Part shown: one piece after another, positions 47,071 to 56,441 of the stretch | Layout of the letters: each line of letters opens with the position of its first letter | Numbering within the stretch: position 1 is the first letter of the stretch | Assembly (NCBI GenBank): GCA_020848835.1 | Contig: JADLHJ010000059.1 | Span: forward strand, 62,001 to 126,000 | Direction of reading: 5' to 3' | DNA length: 64,000 nucleotides | Source of the DNA: Candidatus Hydrogenedentota bacterium | GTDB taxonomy: Bacteria > Hydrogenedentota > Hydrogenedentia > Hydrogenedentales > SLHB01 | Translations under genes and position numbers: made by a program | The notes under the pieces: model-generated | What the model saw: only the letters and a program-made list of their open reading frames with translations | What the model was told of the DNA's origin: nothing | The model's database searches: none

Positions 47071-48668
47071 GGCGCGGACTCCGCTTTTGGTGAGGCACCC
47101 GGCGCGTTGCACATAACGCGCAACTCTACATCAAGCGCGGCGTCAGTGCCGGATGCAATCAGGACTACCTCCTGCACGCGCGCCGCAGATGTTTCCCAGC
47201 CCTTCGCGGCTTCGTCAAACGATTGCAGGTCATATCCGCGCAGCATGTCCATCTCGGCGAACAATCTCAGCGCGGTAACGCCTTCGCGCACCACTTGCGG
47301 CGGATTCAGGCGCAAGTACAAATTGGCCTGTTCGGGCAATTCGGCCATTGGCGGTTTCTCACTCGCGATCTTTTCCACTGCTACGCGGCTTGTGCCGATG
47401 ACGAGATCGCGTCCCGCGATCTTCGCGGCCGGCTCCAGCGAGGGCCCGCCGGCGAGCGGTATCGAAGCAAGCTGTTTGTCGGCATTGTATCGTGCAAAGC
47501 TGTCCCATGGATTAGCAGCTGCCGGAGGCGGAGGCAACGCCGCGAGACTTGGTACCGCTTCTGCCGGAATGCGCAGCGTGCCAACAAAGACGGGTACCGG
47601 AAACATCTCGTTCACGTCGAAACCCGCACAAGTCAGCCGCATGGATGGCCCGAGTGGACCGATCATACTTGTAATAGTCTGCGCCAACGTCGGCGCGCTA
47701 TCGGCTGGCATGGTTTCCCACGCCTGCCACTGCGCCGCATTCAACCACGAGATCTGCAGCGCCTCGCCGAGACTCGCCCATACCTCGCGAAGTGGTTTCC
47801 CAAAGTTCGCCGAAAGTTCAATCATTCCCGGTAGAGGTTGCTCGAGCGCGTAGGGTTTTGCACCATTCAGAAGCGGGCCGAAGCGATCGCGCGCTGCGTC
47901 GTGGATAATTGCATGGCACTTCGCGTATGCGGTGTCATCGTCGATGCGAATGGCAAACGCAATAGACGAGAATGCGTCACCGAGGGGATCGCTCGCCGCA
48001 AGTTGCACTGTACCGCGCATGTCTTCAGCACCTTCGCGCTGAAGGTTGTCGATTGCTTCCTCCGTGAGCGAATCGCCGCCGCGCAAGGTCAGGGCGCGAA
48101 TCAATACGTCGCGTTTCTTGCTCAGGATCAGCACGCGCCCGCGCACGGCGTAGTAGATGTCGCTCGATGGCACGTGCCGCAGATTAAGTCCGCCCGCGTG
48201 GTCTTTCTCCACGTCAGAGCCGTACGGCAGGAAGCGTTCGAGCATGGTGCCGATGCGCGACATCTGCGTGATTGCAAGCACATCGCTGAACTCGCGCACG
48301 TCGTCTCCTGCAAGATACAAGCGCTGAGTCAACAGGTTGTTCAATATCCATCGCGGCACACCCGGATCTTCGCGCAGTTTCTGCAGTACGGCCTCGCGCG
48401 ACTTTACGTCCGGCCAGGCGTTCCACACATTGGACTGCGCAATCCGCTCCAAGCCGTTCACGGGGTCGGTTAACACGATGTTGTAACGCATCCCTGCAGG
48501 GATGAATTCGCCTGCGTCATGGCTGTTTCGCGTCATCCAGAGTGCTACAAGCAGGGCTGCTAAGCAGAGTAGGACCGCGCGTGGGAGACAGCCTCCGCGA
48601 ACGCGGGCGCTCGGGCTGCCCTGCATGCGGCCTCCTGATCCAGTGTAGTTGCGGACGGCGTCGCTCAC
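47067..48668 (-). CDS. Membrane-anchored exported protein of unknown function
   Basis: The 533-residue product has an N-terminal hydrophobic anchor (CLPRAVLLCLAALLVALWM, about residues 27-45) and a large exported domain without a recognisable fold, although the length and alternating hydrophobic segments are reminiscent of DUF3352-like proteins. No catalytic motif is seen. GTG at 48668 overlaps the stop of the upstream gene by four bases (GTGA), and its own stop overlaps the PHP gene by four bases, so it is the middle member of a tightly coupled three-gene unit. It may anchor or assist the upstream hydrolase; that is inference. Confidence 0.6.
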   Translation of the reverse strand: MSDAVRNYTGSGGRMQGSPSARVRGGCLPRAVLLCLAALLVALWMTRNSHDAGEFIPAGMRYNIVLTDPVNGLERIAQSNVWNAWPDVKSREAVLQKLREDPGVPRWILNNLLTQRLYLAGDDVREFSDVLAITQMSRIGTMLERFLPYGSDVEKDHAGGLNLRHVPSSDIYYAVRGRVLILSKKRDVLIRALTLRGGDSLTEEAIDNLQREGAEDMRGTVQLAASDPLGDAFSSIAFAIRIDDDTAYAKCHAIIHDAARDRFGPLLNGAKPYALEQPLPGMIELSANFGKPLREVWASLGEALQISWLNAAQWQAWETMPADSAPTLAQTITSMIGPLGPSMRLTCAGFDVNEMFPVPVFVGTLRIPAEAVPSLAALPPPPAAANPWDSFARYNADKQLASIPLAGGPSLEPAAKIAGRDLVIGTSRVAVEKIASEKPPMAELPEQANLYLRLNPPQVVREGVTALRLFAEMDMLRGYDLQSFDEAAKGWETSAARVQEVVLIASGTDAALDVELRVMCNAPGASPKAESAP

Positions 48669-51028
48669 GGCGTGGTTTTCCGGAGTGAAATGGTCAGGGG
48701 GGTGCCGAGCTTGCCATTTTCATCGGGAAACGCCAGGTGGATGCGTTTGAATCGCGGCTCCATGACAACACTGTGACGCGTTTGCGCATTGAGTATGGTC
48801 TGCTGAGCGGCGCGCCCAGGCTCTTTATCGGACATGATTCTCGCGAGCGCGTCCGACTCGAAAGATCGTTTCGCCCGCAACAAGGTGTCGATGCGCCGGT
48901 AGCGGTAATCGGCATCGGTTACCGAGGTTGGCGGAAAGTTGGCGCCGAGTAATATTCCGCTCGACGGTACGCGTGTGACGCGCGATTCACCAAGTTCGAC
49001 GACACGCGCATTTTCGGGAATCGCGTCTGCAATGAGCACGTGGTAGCCGCGCAAATGCGGAACGGTTTCCAGCCGCGTGAGAACTTCAGCAACGCTGCGG
49101 TCCCGCATCAAGGCTTCTTGCATGATCATATCGATTGGAGGGCCGTTTAATGCAGGTAACCCTGCGGATTCGACACGCTCGATCGCAACAGCGAGACCGG
49201 CTTCATTCATGCCGGTGTACGCGCCGGCAGTCCAGGAAAATCCAACCTGCACATAACGCATGCCGTTTTCCGGATCGGCATCGACGACCACCGGGTTTTC
49301 TGCATCAATCCAATCGAAGTTTCGACCTACCAGAACTTGATCGGAACCAGCGCGCTCACCGGTTATCGCGACCATCGTGCAGAACGGCGATTGATATAAA
49401 GCCTCGATGGATTCGCCCGCGGCGATCGTGGGCGCGCATTGCATCAACCAGACTGCGTCAAACGGCAACCCAGCGCCGTCCGCAATCCCTTCCAGCGTAT
49501 CCAATGTCTCGTTCGATAGAGTGGCGAGCATCGGCCGAGCGCCGATGGATAGCCGCCACAATGCGACCGGTGTCAGATCAAGGAACGACGGTGCGTACGT
49601 CCACATACCCGAACTTGGAATCCAAGAGCCGTCTTCACAACGAGAAACTATTTTGTTTGCGTACGCTTCCTTTAATTGATCCGCGAGCGCCGCACCACGT
49701 TGATAGCCAATCGCGTAACGCGAACCCTGTACTTTCAGTCCCGTTCCGTTTTCGATATCTATCTTGGCTGCACTTTCTGGCGCTGGGGGCTTACTCGTGG
49801 CCGGTTTGCCTTTCGACATTAGCGCGTCAAACTCGCGATACAGCCAACGATCGATCGCTGGACCGTACATGTTCATGCCGCATTCATAGGATGGCGTCGA
49901 GTAGAGTTCGCGCGGGACGAAATAGAGGAGATGATCGTTCGCGAGACCTACCGTAAGTTGCGCCTTATAGCCACGCGCTTGCGCCATGCGCCTTAGTTCC
50001 AGTCCTATTTCAACGCAAGGCTCGCCCGGAACGAAGGTGAGCAATAGATCGTCGACCTCCAACGTTGCGAGATCGGTTGTAGCCGGCACGAAAGAAGACG
50101 CGATGGTGCGAGGCAGCTCCGGCGTAGAACGCTGCACATGAAGCTGTGCCTCTACGCCGGTAATCTTCGAGGCGACCTCCATAACTTTCGCGGCAAGTTG
50201 GTTGCCCACCCATTCGGTGTGTGCCCAACCGGAAAGTTTCTCAGGATTCGCGGGGCGTTGGTTGCCTTCCGCGCCATTGAGAAACATCGCGACACAGCCC
50301 GGCGCGGACTGCGCCTCAATGGCGTTGTAGAAAACGCCGGGATAGTCGGCGGATATCGAAAACTTGTCCGCGCCTTCAACGGTGGTCGGGTGTGCCGCCA
50401 TGTTGCCGATAATCGCGATAGTGTTTCCATCGGAGTCATCCACGCGGATGACGCCGATCTGTGGATCGACCGGTCCGCCGGGTACGCGGCGATTTTCGGT
50501 GAGATTGTCCTGTGACGTTACGTCGAAGCCAATTGTCGCACGCTTGCGGCTGGCCAGCGCGCTCTGCATCGATTCAGCGATTTTTTGGGCTGTGGACTCC
50601 AACACTTCGGGCATAAAACGCCCCGACACAGTCCGGTAGACGAGCAAATGGCTCATGCCGCCCTGTGCGCTATGCGTATGCGTTGCGGTGAGGAAGATGT
50701 TTTCCTTGGGCACTTCGGCAGGAGCAAGTTTCAGTACCGCATCGCGCAGTTCCCGGTTGATGACGCACAAGTCCGTGTTCACCAGGAGAACGCTTGTCGT
50801 GCCGTCGCTAATGAACAGCGAGCGCGCCCAAACCGGGTCGTGCACCGCGATGGCGCCGCGCCCCTGCCGGTCGCCATACCCGTTCAAGGGCGTCTCCAGC
50901 GGCGGCGTGATTTCGACTTTTGCCGCGCCCGCTTCAAACGCGCGTGCACGAACCGAAGCGATTAGACATAATGCGAGGCAGCAAACGGCTATTCTATTTG
51001 AACGAAAAGACTTTTCTCGGTTTGTCAT
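48665..51028 (-). CDS. Neutral-ceramidase-like and C45 Ntn-hydrolase fusion, secreted
   Basis: The 787-residue product begins at MTNREKSFRSNRIAVCC (ATG 51028) with a signal peptide ending ARA-F. Residues about 30-420 resemble neutral/alkaline ceramidase: AAKVEITPPLETPLNGYGD, TATHTHSAQGGM (His117, His119) and IGNMAAHPTT, plus NGAEGNQRP. From about 430 the chain resembles a C45/acyltransferase Ntn-hydrolase: GSRYAIGYQRG, PFDAVWLMQC, PFCTMVAI with candidate nucleophile Cys550, LVGRNFDW and GAYTGMNEAGLAVAIE. Both halves belong to families that cleave amide bonds by different mechanisms. Joining them in one polypeptide is unusual. The gene starts 84 bases from, and divergent to, the esterase gene at 51113. 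Confidence 0.75.
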   Translation of the reverse strand: MTNREKSFRSNRIAVCCLALCLIASVRARAFEAGAAKVEITPPLETPLNGYGDRQGRGAIAVHDPVWARSLFISDGTTSVLLVNTDLCVINRELRDAVLKLAPAEVPKENIFLTATHTHSAQGGMSHLLVYRTVSGRFMPEVLESTAQKIAESMQSALASRKRATIGFDVTSQDNLTENRRVPGGPVDPQIGVIRVDDSDGNTIAIIGNMAAHPTTVEGADKFSISADYPGVFYNAIEAQSAPGCVAMFLNGAEGNQRPANPEKLSGWAHTEWVGNQLAAKVMEVASKITGVEAQLHVQRSTPELPRTIASSFVPATTDLATLEVDDLLLTFVPGEPCVEIGLELRRMAQARGYKAQLTVGLANDHLLYFVPRELYSTPSYECGMNMYGPAIDRWLYREFDALMSKGKPATSKPPAPESAAKIDIENGTGLKVQGSRYAIGYQRGAALADQLKEAYANKIVSRCEDGSWIPSSGMWTYAPSFLDLTPVALWRLSIGARPMLATLSNETLDTLEGIADGAGLPFDAVWLMQCAPTIAAGESIEALYQSPFCTMVAITGERAGSDQVLVGRNFDWIDAENPVVVDADPENGMRYVQVGFSWTAGAYTGMNEAGLAVAIERVESAGLPALNGPPIDMIMQEALMRDRSVAEVLTRLETVPHLRGYHVLIADAIPENARVVELGESRVTRVPSSGILLGANFPPTSVTDADYRYRRIDTLLRAKRSFESDALARIMSDKEPGRAAQQTILNAQTRHSVVMEPRFKRIHLAFPDENGKLGTPLTISLRKTTP

Positions 51029-51151
51029 GGTTTGCCTGAATCGCACCGCAATGCCCCCGCAATACAAGCGGAGAGTTTATCACAGCGCTGCGCGCGGTGA
51101 CAGTGCAACGAGTTGGGCTTTGATATGGAAGCAATTTGCAGGGAGTGGACG

Positions 51152-51820
51152 ATGGACGACATTGTCGTACGACAACTCGCGATCGAATCAACAGCATACT
51201 ACTGCGTACAGCCGCCACTAGCATCGTATGATTCTCGCCCCAAGACACTTCTCGCATTACATGGGTTTGGTCAAAAGTGCAAAGGGTTTATGCGCAATTT
51301 TGCGCGGCTGCGTGATCGGAATATTCTTGTGGTCGCGCCGCAAGGGCCACATCAATTCTATATGCAGCTTGAACCGAAAAAGGTCGGCTTCAACTGGCTC
51401 ACAATCTATGAGAAAGAGAATTCGATTCGTGACTTCGCCGGTTACATGAACCGTTTACTCGATGCCCTCGCTTCCGAGTATGAACATATCTACGATAATG
51501 TCTATTTACTGGGTTTCAGCCAGGGGGTGTCGATGGCGTATCGCTTCGCCGTGTCCGGGAATGTCCCGGTGCGTGGACTTGTCGCGTGCTGTGCCGATCT
51601 ACCCCCAGACGTCGCGGATCGACTTACCGGTGTCACGCGCTTTCCCGTACTGCTTGCGCATGCCGAAGACGATCCGGTAATTCCGGTGTCGAAGGCCGCC
51701 GAAGCCGAGGCGGTCTTGCATGCGAACAACTTTGCCGTGGATCGTTTGCGTTACACGGGCGGGCACGTCATTCCCGAGGATGTCGTGTTGCGAATTGGCG
51801 ACTGGATCGAGGCAGCCTAG
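51152..51820 (+). CDS. Alpha/beta-hydrolase, carboxylesterase/phospholipase-like
   Basis: The 222-residue product starts at the ATG at 51152, which has AGGGAG six bases upstream; longer in-frame ATGs at 51113 and 51125 have no such site. The fold has LLALHGFGQKCKGF, the nucleophile elbow LLGFSQGVSMAYRF, HAEDDPVIPV with the acidic residue, and the C-terminal catalytic histidine in YTGGHVIPEDV. This combination is typical of the small serine esterase and lysophospholipase family. The substrate is unknown. Its last bases overlap the convergent RlmI-like gene by four. Confidence 0.85.
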   Translation: MDDIVVRQLAIESTAYYCVQPPLASYDSRPKTLLALHGFGQKCKGFMRNFARLRDRNILVVAPQGPHQFYMQLEPKKVGFNWLTIYEKENSIRDFAGYMNRLLDALASEYEHIYDNVYLLGFSQGVSMAYRFAVSGNVPVRGLVACCADLPPDVADRLTGVTRFPVLLAHAEDDPVIPVSKAAEAEAVLHANNFAVDRLRYTGGHVIPEDVVLRIGDWIEAA

Positions 51821-52947
51821 AACACACGCAGGGTGGCGCACTTTAGGTAGGCGGTCTCCGGCATGGCCATTAGCACGGGATGATCACGCGCTGCGCCGCG
51901 GACATCCACAATCCAAATGGGCCGTTGCACTGCGCGCGCTGCGCGCTTGAGCATTTCAAGAAAGTCGGCTTCGTCCACAAAGTGCGAACAAGACGACGTG
52001 ACGAGATAGCCGCCAGGAGAAACCGCTTGCATCGCATCGCGGTTGAGCGACTGATAGTGCCCAAGTGCTTTTTGCGTTTGGCTGCGCGCTTTTGCCAGCG
52101 CGGGCGGGTCGATGATAACCACGTCGTAGCGTTCACCATTTTGCAGTGCGGACATAACATCGCTGTTCACAAAAATGAATTTGTCCGCGGCGTCGTTTAA
52201 TTCGGCGTTTGCACGCGCCATGTCCAACGCGGGTTGCGACGTGTCAACGCATGTGACGCCTGAAGCGCCCGCGCGTGCGGCGTGAAGTCCCCATTGGCCC
52301 GCGTAACAGTAGCCGTCAAAAACGCGCGCGCCGTGCATAAACGGCGCAGCGGCCATGCAATTCTCACGTTGATCCAGGAATAGCCCCGTCTTCTGACCCT
52401 TTTCGAGATTCACGCGAAAGGTGACGCCAAAACTGGTTACGTCAACGCCCGCGGGTACCTCGCCAAAGCGCTGCACCTGATTTCCAGATTGGAAGCGCAC
52501 GCCGAGAATTTGCTCGTCCGCGAGAAATACATTTGCGATGCGCTCCGCTTGCCGCACGTAGAACGCGCAGGATGTCTCGATTGCAGCAACATGGCCATAT
52601 CTATCGGCGACGAGTCCGGGTAGACCGTCGCTTTCGCCGAATACCCAGCGGTACACAGATTCGTTTGGATATAGCGTTTCGCGGTAGCGACGCGCGCGCG
52701 CGATTCGGCGCGCGACGAGAGCGTCGTCCACCTGTTCATCGCTGTCCGCTAGGAGGCGAACCGCGATACCGCCTTCGGCTTGGAAGAAGCCACGGCCGAC
52801 GAAACGGCCTGCATCGGAGACAGCATCGACAATGTCGCCGTCTTCCAGTTCAGGCAGCTTCGCGAATTCGTTGCGATACGCCCAGAGATGACCGCGCAGT
52901 AGTCGGCGATCTTCCTTCGATTTCAGAATCGCTTTGGGATTAGTCAC
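51817..52947 (-). CDS. rlmI: 23S rRNA (cytosine-C5) methyltransferase, RlmI-like
   Basis: The 376-residue product has an N-terminal PUA-like RNA-binding segment (LLRGHLWAYRNEF, VGRGFF), the intermediate PxxR-rich region and a class I methyltransferase core: ENCMAAAPFM, VFDGYCYAGQWGLHAARAG, VTCVDTSQPALDMA, and the catalytic region YDVVIIDPPALAK with SSCSHFV carrying the catalytic cysteine. RlmI methylates C1962 of 23S rRNA. It begins with GTG at 52947, 17 bases after the Gfo/Idh gene, so it may be the last gene of that operon. Start confidence is moderate because no strong ribosome site precedes it. Confidence 0.85.
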   Translation of the reverse strand: MTNPKAILKSKEDRRLLRGHLWAYRNEFAKLPELEDGDIVDAVSDAGRFVGRGFFQAEGGIAVRLLADSDEQVDDALVARRIARARRYRETLYPNESVYRWVFGESDGLPGLVADRYGHVAAIETSCAFYVRQAERIANVFLADEQILGVRFQSGNQVQRFGEVPAGVDVTSFGVTFRVNLEKGQKTGLFLDQRENCMAAAPFMHGARVFDGYCYAGQWGLHAARAGASGVTCVDTSQPALDMARANAELNDAADKFIFVNSDVMSALQNGERYDVVIIDPPALAKARSQTQKALGHYQSLNRDAMQAVSPGGYLVTSSCSHFVDEADFLEMLKRAARAVQRPIWIVDVRGAARDHPVLMAMPETAYLKCATLRVF

Positions 52948-52963
52948 GACGTAGTTTCACTTG

Positions 52964-54052
52964 TTAGACCGTTCCTGTCACGGTGTCGAGCCGCACGGCC
53001 CCGCCCATTTCAACAGACCGTGCAATCGCCACCATGGCGCGCATGGCCGCTGTCCCGTCGTCAATGGATGCGCCGAGTTGCGGTTTGTTGTGCATAATGG
53101 AACTAGCGAAGGCCTCGAGTTGAAGTTTGTAGGTGTACGCATCTTCACCAATCACGCGACGGAACTGCTTGTCTTTCACGGAAAAGCATTCGACGTCCCC
53201 GCTCTTGTGATACCACGGAAGCGGAATCCTGCCATATACGCTGCCTAGCTCACCGTATATTTGAAAGCCCTCCTGAAAATCGCCGCGTAGCGGCACCGTG
53301 AGATCGAGGTGGCCGACGTGGCCGCCTTTGAAATCCACAGAAATAAACCAGCAATACGAGTCATATTTCTCAACGAGCTTGGCCGCGACCGATTCGATGT
53401 CGCCGCCGAGGTAACGAGCAGAATCCACGAGATGACTGCCGTGCGTGAGCATGAAGTACTTGCGCTTGTCGGCTTTGGGATTGCCGCCGGGTTTGACGGC
53501 GCTGGCGCTAGTGATCGGTATGGGTTGCAGGTTATCGGTCATGGTATAGCGCAAAGTGGAGTCGCAATACCACGCCTTCATTGCGATCAACCCGCCGATC
53601 TCGTCGCGGACAAAGTTGTGCGCGAATTGCACGCCGGGATCGAAACGCCGGTTGTTGCCTATCTGAAAAACGCGGTGTTCGCGCGCGCGTACTGCGTGGA
53701 CCTGCGTGCGTAGCGATTCGCATTCTTCGATGGAGATGCCCAGCGGTTTCTCGACGAAGACGTGTTTGCCCGCGTCCAGCGCTTGTTTACATAGTGGGAC
53801 GTGAAACTGATCCGATACCGCGATAATCACCGCTTCCACTTGCGGGTCACTCAGCATGTCTTCAAAGCGCGCAAATGTTTTTTGGGGGCCGTGCATCGCG
53901 GCCATGCGCTCGAGCAGATCGGGTGCGGCATCGCAGATGGCGTAGAGTTCTGTATTGCGACCTTTGTGACACGCATCAAAATGTGCGAACTGGGCGATGG
54001 GTCCACAGCCCAGCACGCCGACGCGGAGCAGAAGGGATTCTTTCGCGATCAC
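52964..54052 (-). CDS. Gfo/Idh/MocA-family NAD(P)-dependent sugar dehydrogenase
   Basis: The 362-residue product has the Rossmann motif GVLGCGPIAQFAHFDA, VSDQFHVPLCKQALDAGKHVFVEKPLG with the family EKP lysine, and the C-terminal substrate domain with HGSHLVDSARYLGG. It would oxidise a sugar or cyclitol. It overlaps the upstream RuBisCO-like gene by four bases (GTGA), the strongest evidence that the two act in one pathway. The family covers many substrates and no specific one is visible. GTG start at 54052. Confidence 0.88.
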   Translation of the reverse strand: MIAKESLLLRVGVLGCGPIAQFAHFDACHKGRNTELYAICDAAPDLLERMAAMHGPQKTFARFEDMLSDPQVEAVIIAVSDQFHVPLCKQALDAGKHVFVEKPLGISIEECESLRTQVHAVRAREHRVFQIGNNRRFDPGVQFAHNFVRDEIGGLIAMKAWYCDSTLRYTMTDNLQPIPITSASAVKPGGNPKADKRKYFMLTHGSHLVDSARYLGGDIESVAAKLVEKYDSYCWFISVDFKGGHVGHLDLTVPLRGDFQEGFQIYGELGSVYGRIPLPWYHKSGDVECFSVKDKQFRRVIGEDAYTYKLQLEAFASSIMHNKPQLGASIDDGTAAMRAMVAIARSVEMGGAVRLDTVTGTV

Positions 54053-55476
54053 TGCGCGACTTTCGGGTAACGTTGCCGCAAGGCCTCGCGTAATGCTGTC
54101 AGTTTTTTCCGATCCGCCACGCCAACGAGCGCGGGTACGTGATCGTCAGCGGCGACGCCTTTTAGTTCGCCGCTCTTGTGGACATCAATGGCCTGCAGCA
54201 TGGCTTCCGCGCCGAGGCGCGGGTTGGCCTTGCCGCTGAAATCCTTGATCGAGTTAATGGCCGATCCGGCCAGGAAGAGGATGTTTTCCTCGATGCCGCG
54301 CGCTTCGACGTCGGCGAGATTGATTCCGATGTTGCCCTGATCGAGCCCGCCGGCGCGAACGATCATGGTTGGATTGATTCCAGGCAGCGGCTTCGACAGC
54401 GTTGCTTCCGACGCGCGCCATTCTTCGCCATAGGGACGCAGGAACGGCATCCCTTCTTTCAACGGCGCTGTCTGGCGAAAATCGATTCCATCGAGCCTTG
54501 CGAGCAGATCGATCACTTCACGCCAGATTGCGCGCGTGCGCGTGCCGATACCGGCGTTGTGACCGTAGATTGCGGGCGGATTGGGTAAATGCTTTGTCGC
54601 CTCGCGCACCATGCGCACGGCGCCAGTTGCGAACGTTTCGCTGAACATCATTCCGCGCACACCACATTCCAGTACCGCGTGTACCGTATCGAGTAACTCG
54701 TGTGGCGAACCCGTGATGTGCGGTGCGAAGATGAGGCCAAGCCCGCCGCGTTTGTCTTTCACGCGTTCAATTGCTGCCATCGCGCGGCGCGCGCGTTCGC
54801 GCACGGGGGAATAATCCAAATTGGGATATAGATCTTCATCTTCTTTCACGAACAAGAACAACGGACACTGCGCCGCTTCTTCTACGAGATACTCGACCTC
54901 CTCCGGCGTAATGCCTGCGGTCGGTTTAAGAATTGTGCCGAATGCGGGCTGGTCCGGTGCGAAACCCGTCGCCGCACGAATACCCTTCGGCCCATAAGCA
55001 GGACCGGGAAAGGTTTTGACAATGTGATCGGGAATCTGCAAGTCGACTAAACGCGCATCCTGCCGTTCATAAAGATCGAAGATGCCGGCGCCCGCGATCG
55101 TGTGCAGCAGATCACAGGACGTCACGTGCCCATCCGGATGCTGCATCATCTTTAGTGGGATCGCAACATGTGCAAGGCCGAGTCGGCCCGTCACATCGAA
55201 CGCATCCACGCCCGCCGGTTTTGCCGAACACTGATCAAGTAGCGACCCCGGCGGCGGATCGTGCACACCACTCGTCGCGAGATAGCTGATTTCCTCTGCC
55301 GCGTCGGTGAGATGCGTCGTGCGCAGTGCGAAAAAATATGTCGCGACGACGTAGTCGTCCATGCGTGGCGGGGGAGAGTTGGCCAGCCGATCGGTTACAA
55401 CGCGGCGCAGGATGTCCTCGCGCGCGTCTTGGTCTTGCCACAATACGTCTGCTGTTTTGCTGTCTAGGTTTGGCAT
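54049..55476 (-). CDS. RuBisCO-like protein (divergent form IV)
   Basis: The 475-residue product shows the RuBisCO superfamily order: DYVVATYFF, GPAYGPKGIR, GTILKPTAGITPEEVEYL, KEDEDLYPN, GSPHELLDT, IYGHNAGIG and RAGGLDQGNIG. Lys184 matches the catalytic Lys175, and the metal site Lys211-x-Asp213-Glu214 matches the Lys201/Asp203/Glu204 triad. Other CO2-fixing residues differ: Thr186 replaces Lys177, the AGG at 375-377 replaces the SGG loop, and the GGG(T/S) loop is FLAGSAINSI. This pattern is typical of RuBisCO-like proteins that do isomerase, enolase or decarboxylase reactions on sugar-acid derivatives, not of CO2-fixing enzymes. The downstream Gfo/Idh dehydrogenase overlaps it, which supports a sugar-acid role. 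ATG at 55476; no strong ribosome site. Confidence 0.8.
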   Translation of the reverse strand: MPNLDSKTADVLWQDQDAREDILRRVVTDRLANSPPPRMDDYVVATYFFALRTTHLTDAAEEISYLATSGVHDPPPGSLLDQCSAKPAGVDAFDVTGRLGLAHVAIPLKMMQHPDGHVTSCDLLHTIAGAGIFDLYERQDARLVDLQIPDHIVKTFPGPAYGPKGIRAATGFAPDQPAFGTILKPTAGITPEEVEYLVEEAAQCPLFLFVKEDEDLYPNLDYSPVRERARRAMAAIERVKDKRGGLGLIFAPHITGSPHELLDTVHAVLECGVRGMMFSETFATGAVRMVREATKHLPNPPAIYGHNAGIGTRTRAIWREVIDLLARLDGIDFRQTAPLKEGMPFLRPYGEEWRASEATLSKPLPGINPTMIVRAGGLDQGNIGINLADVEARGIEENILFLAGSAINSIKDFSGKANPRLGAEAMLQAIDVHKSGELKGVAADDHVPALVGVADRKKLTALREALRQRYPKVAQ

Positions 55477-55538
55477 CGGGAGATTATGACGAAATCGGTT
55501 TTAAATTTTCGATTTTGGACTTTGGATTGAATATTGGC

Positions 55539-56399
55539 CTAGCGATCGCGCTCGATGATATATCGCGCGAGCGCGCGGAATGTGTCCGCTTCCGGGCCGA
55601 ATAGTTCGAGGGCAGTTACCGCATCCGCAACAGCGTCGTCGGCGAGCTTTCGCGCTCCATCAAGTCCCACTGCCGCGGGATAGGTTGATTTGTTGTTTGA
55701 CGCATCGCTCCCCACAGGTTTGCCAATTGCATTTTGATCGCCTACGACATCGAGAATGTCGTCCGCGATTTGAAAAGCGAGGCCAATTGATTCGCCATAA
55801 CGCGTGAGTGCGTCGAGTTGTTCGGAGTTTGCGCTCGCTGCCATGGCGCCTACGCGCACGGCCACGCGAATCAGCGCGCCGGTTTTCTTTGCGTGCAGGT
55901 TGCGCAACTGGGGCACGCCCAGTTTCAGGTTTTCACTTTCGAGATCGATGACCTGTCCGCCGACCATACCTTCGGCGCCGGCGGCATTGGCAATTTCGCG
56001 CATTACCGCTGCATCGCCGCAATCGGCCGCTGTTTCAAATGCCAGCGTAAGCAGAGCGTCACCCGCCAGGATTGCGATGGCTTCGCCGTAGACCTTATGC
56101 GAAGTGGGCTTGCCACGGCGCAGGTCGTCGTTGTCCATGGAAGGCAGGTCATCGTGGATGAGCGAATAAGTGTGAATCATCTCAAGTGCGCATGCGGCTG
56201 GCAACGCGTCGCCGTCGTTGCCGGAGATGAGCTCCGCTGCTCCCAACGCGAGGGCAGGACGTAGGCGTTTACCGCCTGCGAAGAGGCTGTACTCCATGGC
56301 GGCGCGCAGGGTCTGCGGAATCTCAGTGCGACGCGCGAGGTATTCGCTGAGAGCGGTTTCCGTTTTCGTTGCTTTGGATGAAAGGAATTCTTCGATCAA
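55539..56399 (-). CDS. ispA: Farnesyl/geranyl diphosphate synthase (polyprenyl synthase)
   Basis: The 286-residue product has the first aspartate-rich motif DDLPSMDND, the second motif DDILDVVGD, and the flanking GKRLRPAL and KKTGALI segments of short-chain prenyl synthases. The residues just before the first motif (YSLIHD) are of the short-chain type, so it probably makes farnesyl or geranyl diphosphate, though chain length is not certain. It begins with TTG at 56399 and lies 43 bases after the Rieske gene and 62 bases before the RuBisCO-like gene on the same strand; whether the isoprenoid step is linked to either is unknown. Confidence 0.92.
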   Translation of the reverse strand: MIEEFLSSKATKTETALSEYLARRTEIPQTLRAAMEYSLFAGGKRLRPALALGAAELISGNDGDALPAACALEMIHTYSLIHDDLPSMDNDDLRRGKPTSHKVYGEAIAILAGDALLTLAFETAADCGDAAVMREIANAAGAEGMVGGQVIDLESENLKLGVPQLRNLHAKKTGALIRVAVRVGAMAASANSEQLDALTRYGESIGLAFQIADDILDVVGDQNAIGKPVGSDASNNKSTYPAAVGLDGARKLADDAVADAVTALELFGPEADTFRALARYIIERDR

Positions 56400-56441
56400 T
56401 TTAGTTCTCGGGTGGTATCGCGCCGGTGAACGCGAATTGCA

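Noticed and set aside
54049-55476. The RuBisCO-like gene as a CO2-fixing RuBisCO
   Set aside because: The Lys177 equivalent is Thr and the SGG and GGG phosphate loops are changed, so carboxylase function is unlikely. No phosphoribulokinase is adjacent.
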